This document shows positions 62,350 to 64,000 of a DNA stretch of 64,000 nucleotides, piece after piece. The stretch is taken from contig NZ_VBSN01000038.1 in NCBI RefSeq assembly GCF_006149045.1, positions 620,001-684,000 on the forward strand, given 5' to 3'. The stretch's first letter is position 1; each line of letters begins with the position of its first letter. The notes beneath the pieces are model-generated. The model was not told where the DNA came from. It made no database searches and saw nothing but the letters and a program-made list of their open reading frames with translations. The stretch is from Dyadobacter flavalbus. Lineage in GTDB: Bacteria > Bacteroidota > Bacteroidia > Cytophagales > Spirosomataceae. The translations under genes were made by a program, and so were the position numbers.

Positions 62350-62699
62350 TTTTGTGGCGTGTAAAAATTAGATTATCCTTTGGTACTGATCAGACCTTTC
62401 ATTTAAAAAAGAAAGCAGATACCGGTTTATACTCTTTTCATAAACCTTATGCCAACTGAAAATCCATATTCCTGATGTTACATCTGCACGGTAAACAGCG
62501 GTTATTTTCCCGTTTGATGTACATGCAGGTCCGTAAAATGCTATTCGCTGAAAATCACTGCCTGACCGAAGGATAATCAAGATATTCCATTTACACGCTA
62601 CAAGTGCCGATGGAAATCTTGGTATTGAGGTTGTTTAAGCATTTGAATACTTTCGCAAAACACACTATACCATTGCTGACTTTGTATAATTATTCAGAA
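62350..62699. other. Divergent promoter region of sigma and anti-sigma genes
   Basis: About 350 bases separate the two starts. A minus-strand frame of 70 codons (62368-62580) is open but has no recognisable feature. I cannot assign -33/-7 boxes. Confidence 0.4.
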
Positions 62700-63251
62700 A
62701 TGCCTGAGGATGAATTATTGTCTTTACTTATTGAAGGCAACAGACCGGCATTCAGACAACTTTATCTTGACTATTACCGTAAAATTTTCGCTTATGCATT
62801 CAAGTTTACCAAGTCCGTTGAACTTTCCCAAGATATTACACAGGAAGTATTCCTTAAAGTGTGGGAAAAAAGGGAAAACCTGAGGAACATCAAATATTTC
62901 AAAGCGTACCTGTATGCAGTCTGTAAAAACATAACCCTGAACGTGCTTACCCGCGCCGCAAGAGAAATCAAGATCAAAAGCCTGATTCTTACCGGTTGCG
63001 AGAAATTTCATGTAGATACCGAAACTACGTTCCAGAATGAGGAATATGACACGCTGCTGAACAAGGCCATCCAGCAACTTCCGTCACAGCGGAAACTGAT
63101 TTATACACTGATCAAGACAGAAGGCAAAAGTTATGATGAAGTAGCCGATCAGCTTGGAATTACAACAGGAACCATTAACGACCACATTGTCAAGGCTACA
63201 CGGTCTATCAAAGAATATTTGTTATGGTATAATATTACGCTCACTATATAA
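62700..63251 (+). CDS. ECF-type RNA polymerase sigma factor
   Basis: The start at 62700 (MPEDELLSLLIEGNRPAFRQ) gives 183 residues and matches the family; the in-frame ATG at 62604 would add an unusual leader. Region 2 is LYLDYYRKIFAYAFKFTKSV with ITQEVFLKVWEKRENL, and region 4 is LPSQRKLIYTLIKTEGKSYD with EVADQLGITTGTINDHIVKA as the helix-turn-helix. In Bacteroidota such factors usually pair with FecR proteins and switch on SusC/TonB-dependent transporters. No SusC gene is next to it here. Confidence 0.9.
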   Translation: MPEDELLSLLIEGNRPAFRQLYLDYYRKIFAYAFKFTKSVELSQDITQEVFLKVWEKRENLRNIKYFKAYLYAVCKNITLNVLTRAAREIKIKSLILTGCEKFHVDTETTFQNEEYDTLLNKAIQQLPSQRKLIYTLIKTEGKSYDEVADQLGITTGTINDHIVKATRSIKEYLLWYNITLTI

Positions 63252-63305
63252 TAATGGAAGTTTATCACGAAAACATATTCAGGAATTTCACCCCTTATAT
63301 CAGTT

Positions 63306-63590
63306 ATGTACCCAAAAGCAACCCAAATTGAAATAGAAACGGTAAGAATCCTGTTCCGCAGGTTTATCCGCAACAGATGCAGCCAGAAAGAGATTGCGCA
63401 GGCGCTCGTTTTTCTTCAAAGCGCCGAAGGCCGCGAAATGTATGCCGAGCTGATGGATCAGGAATTCATGAAAAGGGAATTTGATGAAGATTGCTTCAGC
63501 AACCGGCATATCAGACGGCAGTTTGCAGCGCTGGAAAGGAAAATTGATAAAACTGCGCGCGAATCCTATGTAAACACAGGCCTCAATTAA
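63306..63590 (+). CDS. Small protein after the sigma factor, possibly a second anti-sigma-like domain
   Basis: The 94 residues are soluble and helical. FRRFIRNRCSQKEIAQALVF and LQSAEGREMYAELMDQEF recall, from memory, the N-terminal helices of Bacteroidota FecR-like anti-sigma proteins, but no membrane helix or FecR domain follows. It begins 54 bases after the sigma stop, so co-transcription is likely. The relation to anti-sigma factors is tentative; otherwise it is a hypothetical protein. Confidence 0.6.
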   Translation: MYPKATQIEIETVRILFRRFIRNRCSQKEIAQALVFLQSAEGREMYAELMDQEFMKREFDEDCFSNRHIRRQFAALERKIDKTARESYVNTGLN

Positions 63591-63633
63591 CTGATGCGCT
63601 GACAAACCACCATCTTTTTATATCGTTTTTGCT

Positions 63634-63641
63634 TACCTTTG
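63634..63641 (+). promoter_or_regulatory. Candidate -7 element of alaS
   Basis: TACCTTTG matches the Bacteroidota -7 consensus TAnnTTTG exactly. No clear TTTG lies 19 bases upstream. Transcription would begin near 63647, 34 bases before the alaS start. Confidence 0.4.
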
Positions 63642-63656
63642 CGGCTTATTCCGTGA

Positions 63657-64000
<344 letters not shown>

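Noticed and set aside
62368-62580. 70-codon minus-strand frame between the sigma and anti-sigma genes
   Set aside because: No family, signal or good start context is visible, and it fills the space needed for divergent promoters. It could be real but I cannot support it.

Overview
The window looks like chromosomal DNA of a Bacteroidota bacterium, most likely a Cytophagales member related to Dyadobacter or Spirosoma. The pointers are a SusC/SusD pair, a protein with a type IX secretion (type B) C-terminal domain, an ECF sigma factor beside a FecR-type anti-sigma N-terminus, several twin-arginine carbohydrate enzymes, and promoters of the TTTG/TAnnTTTG kind. The genus is an inference. I saw no rRNA, tRNA, CRISPR array, insertion sequence or prophage.

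Layout. 1-2000: the end of a DUF1080 (3-keto-disaccharide hydrolase family) gene converges on a secreted Gfo/Idh/MocA oxidoreductase. 2317-4340: a coiled-coil protein that resembles the front part of Mrr-type restriction endonucleases but lacks the nuclease domain; directly behind it lies a tandem array of about 160-bp structured units. 4489-7600: a TPR protein, an AT-rich FkbM methyltransferase and the stump of an outer-membrane protein gene. 7600-10142: a Tat-exported small subunit and a GMC flavoprotein, separated by a roughly 10-bp-period repeat. 10270-14838: MFS transporter, GHL6-like glycosidase, HGSNAT-like membrane protein. 15015-20563 (minus): a probable six-gene operon of two esterases, sugar transporter, ROK kinase, YceI and flavin reductase. 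20752-26257: small stress-type proteins, a GDSL esterase and an ABC exporter of the YbbA/YbbP type.

26500-44114 is the clearest system: SusC, SusD, an O-methyltransferase, a LacI regulator, and iolB, iolC, iolA, iolG, a sodium/solute symporter, iolJ, iolD, iolE. Together these encode every step from myo-inositol to acetyl-CoA and dihydroxyacetone phosphate. Identical CAAACGTTTG palindromes lie before susC (twice) and in the lacI/iolB interval (once), so one LacI protein probably controls outer-membrane uptake and catabolism together.

44124-45120 holds a second tandem array, with an almost perfectly regular 163-bp period. It belongs to the same family as the first array. Both arrays are built from alternating A/B units, and both keep the ability to form a three-way-junction fold. 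After it come an S41 protease, a secreted type IX cargo protein, an acyl-ACP desaturase, PlsC and small proteins. 53452-61893 (minus) holds a GH9 cellulase, a Dabb protein, a DUF1697 protein and a second oxidoreductase/DUF1080/TIM-barrel/PmoA-like group. The window ends with an ECF sigma factor flanked by two short anti-sigma-like proteins and the beginning of alaS.

Three unrelated intergenic repeat families recur: the ~163-bp structured arrays, heptamer runs (RGCTRTY)n that follow several stop codons, and ~10-bp-period ATGACAA runs. These are the least explained features of the window. Everything here comes from reading the sequence; no database search was run.
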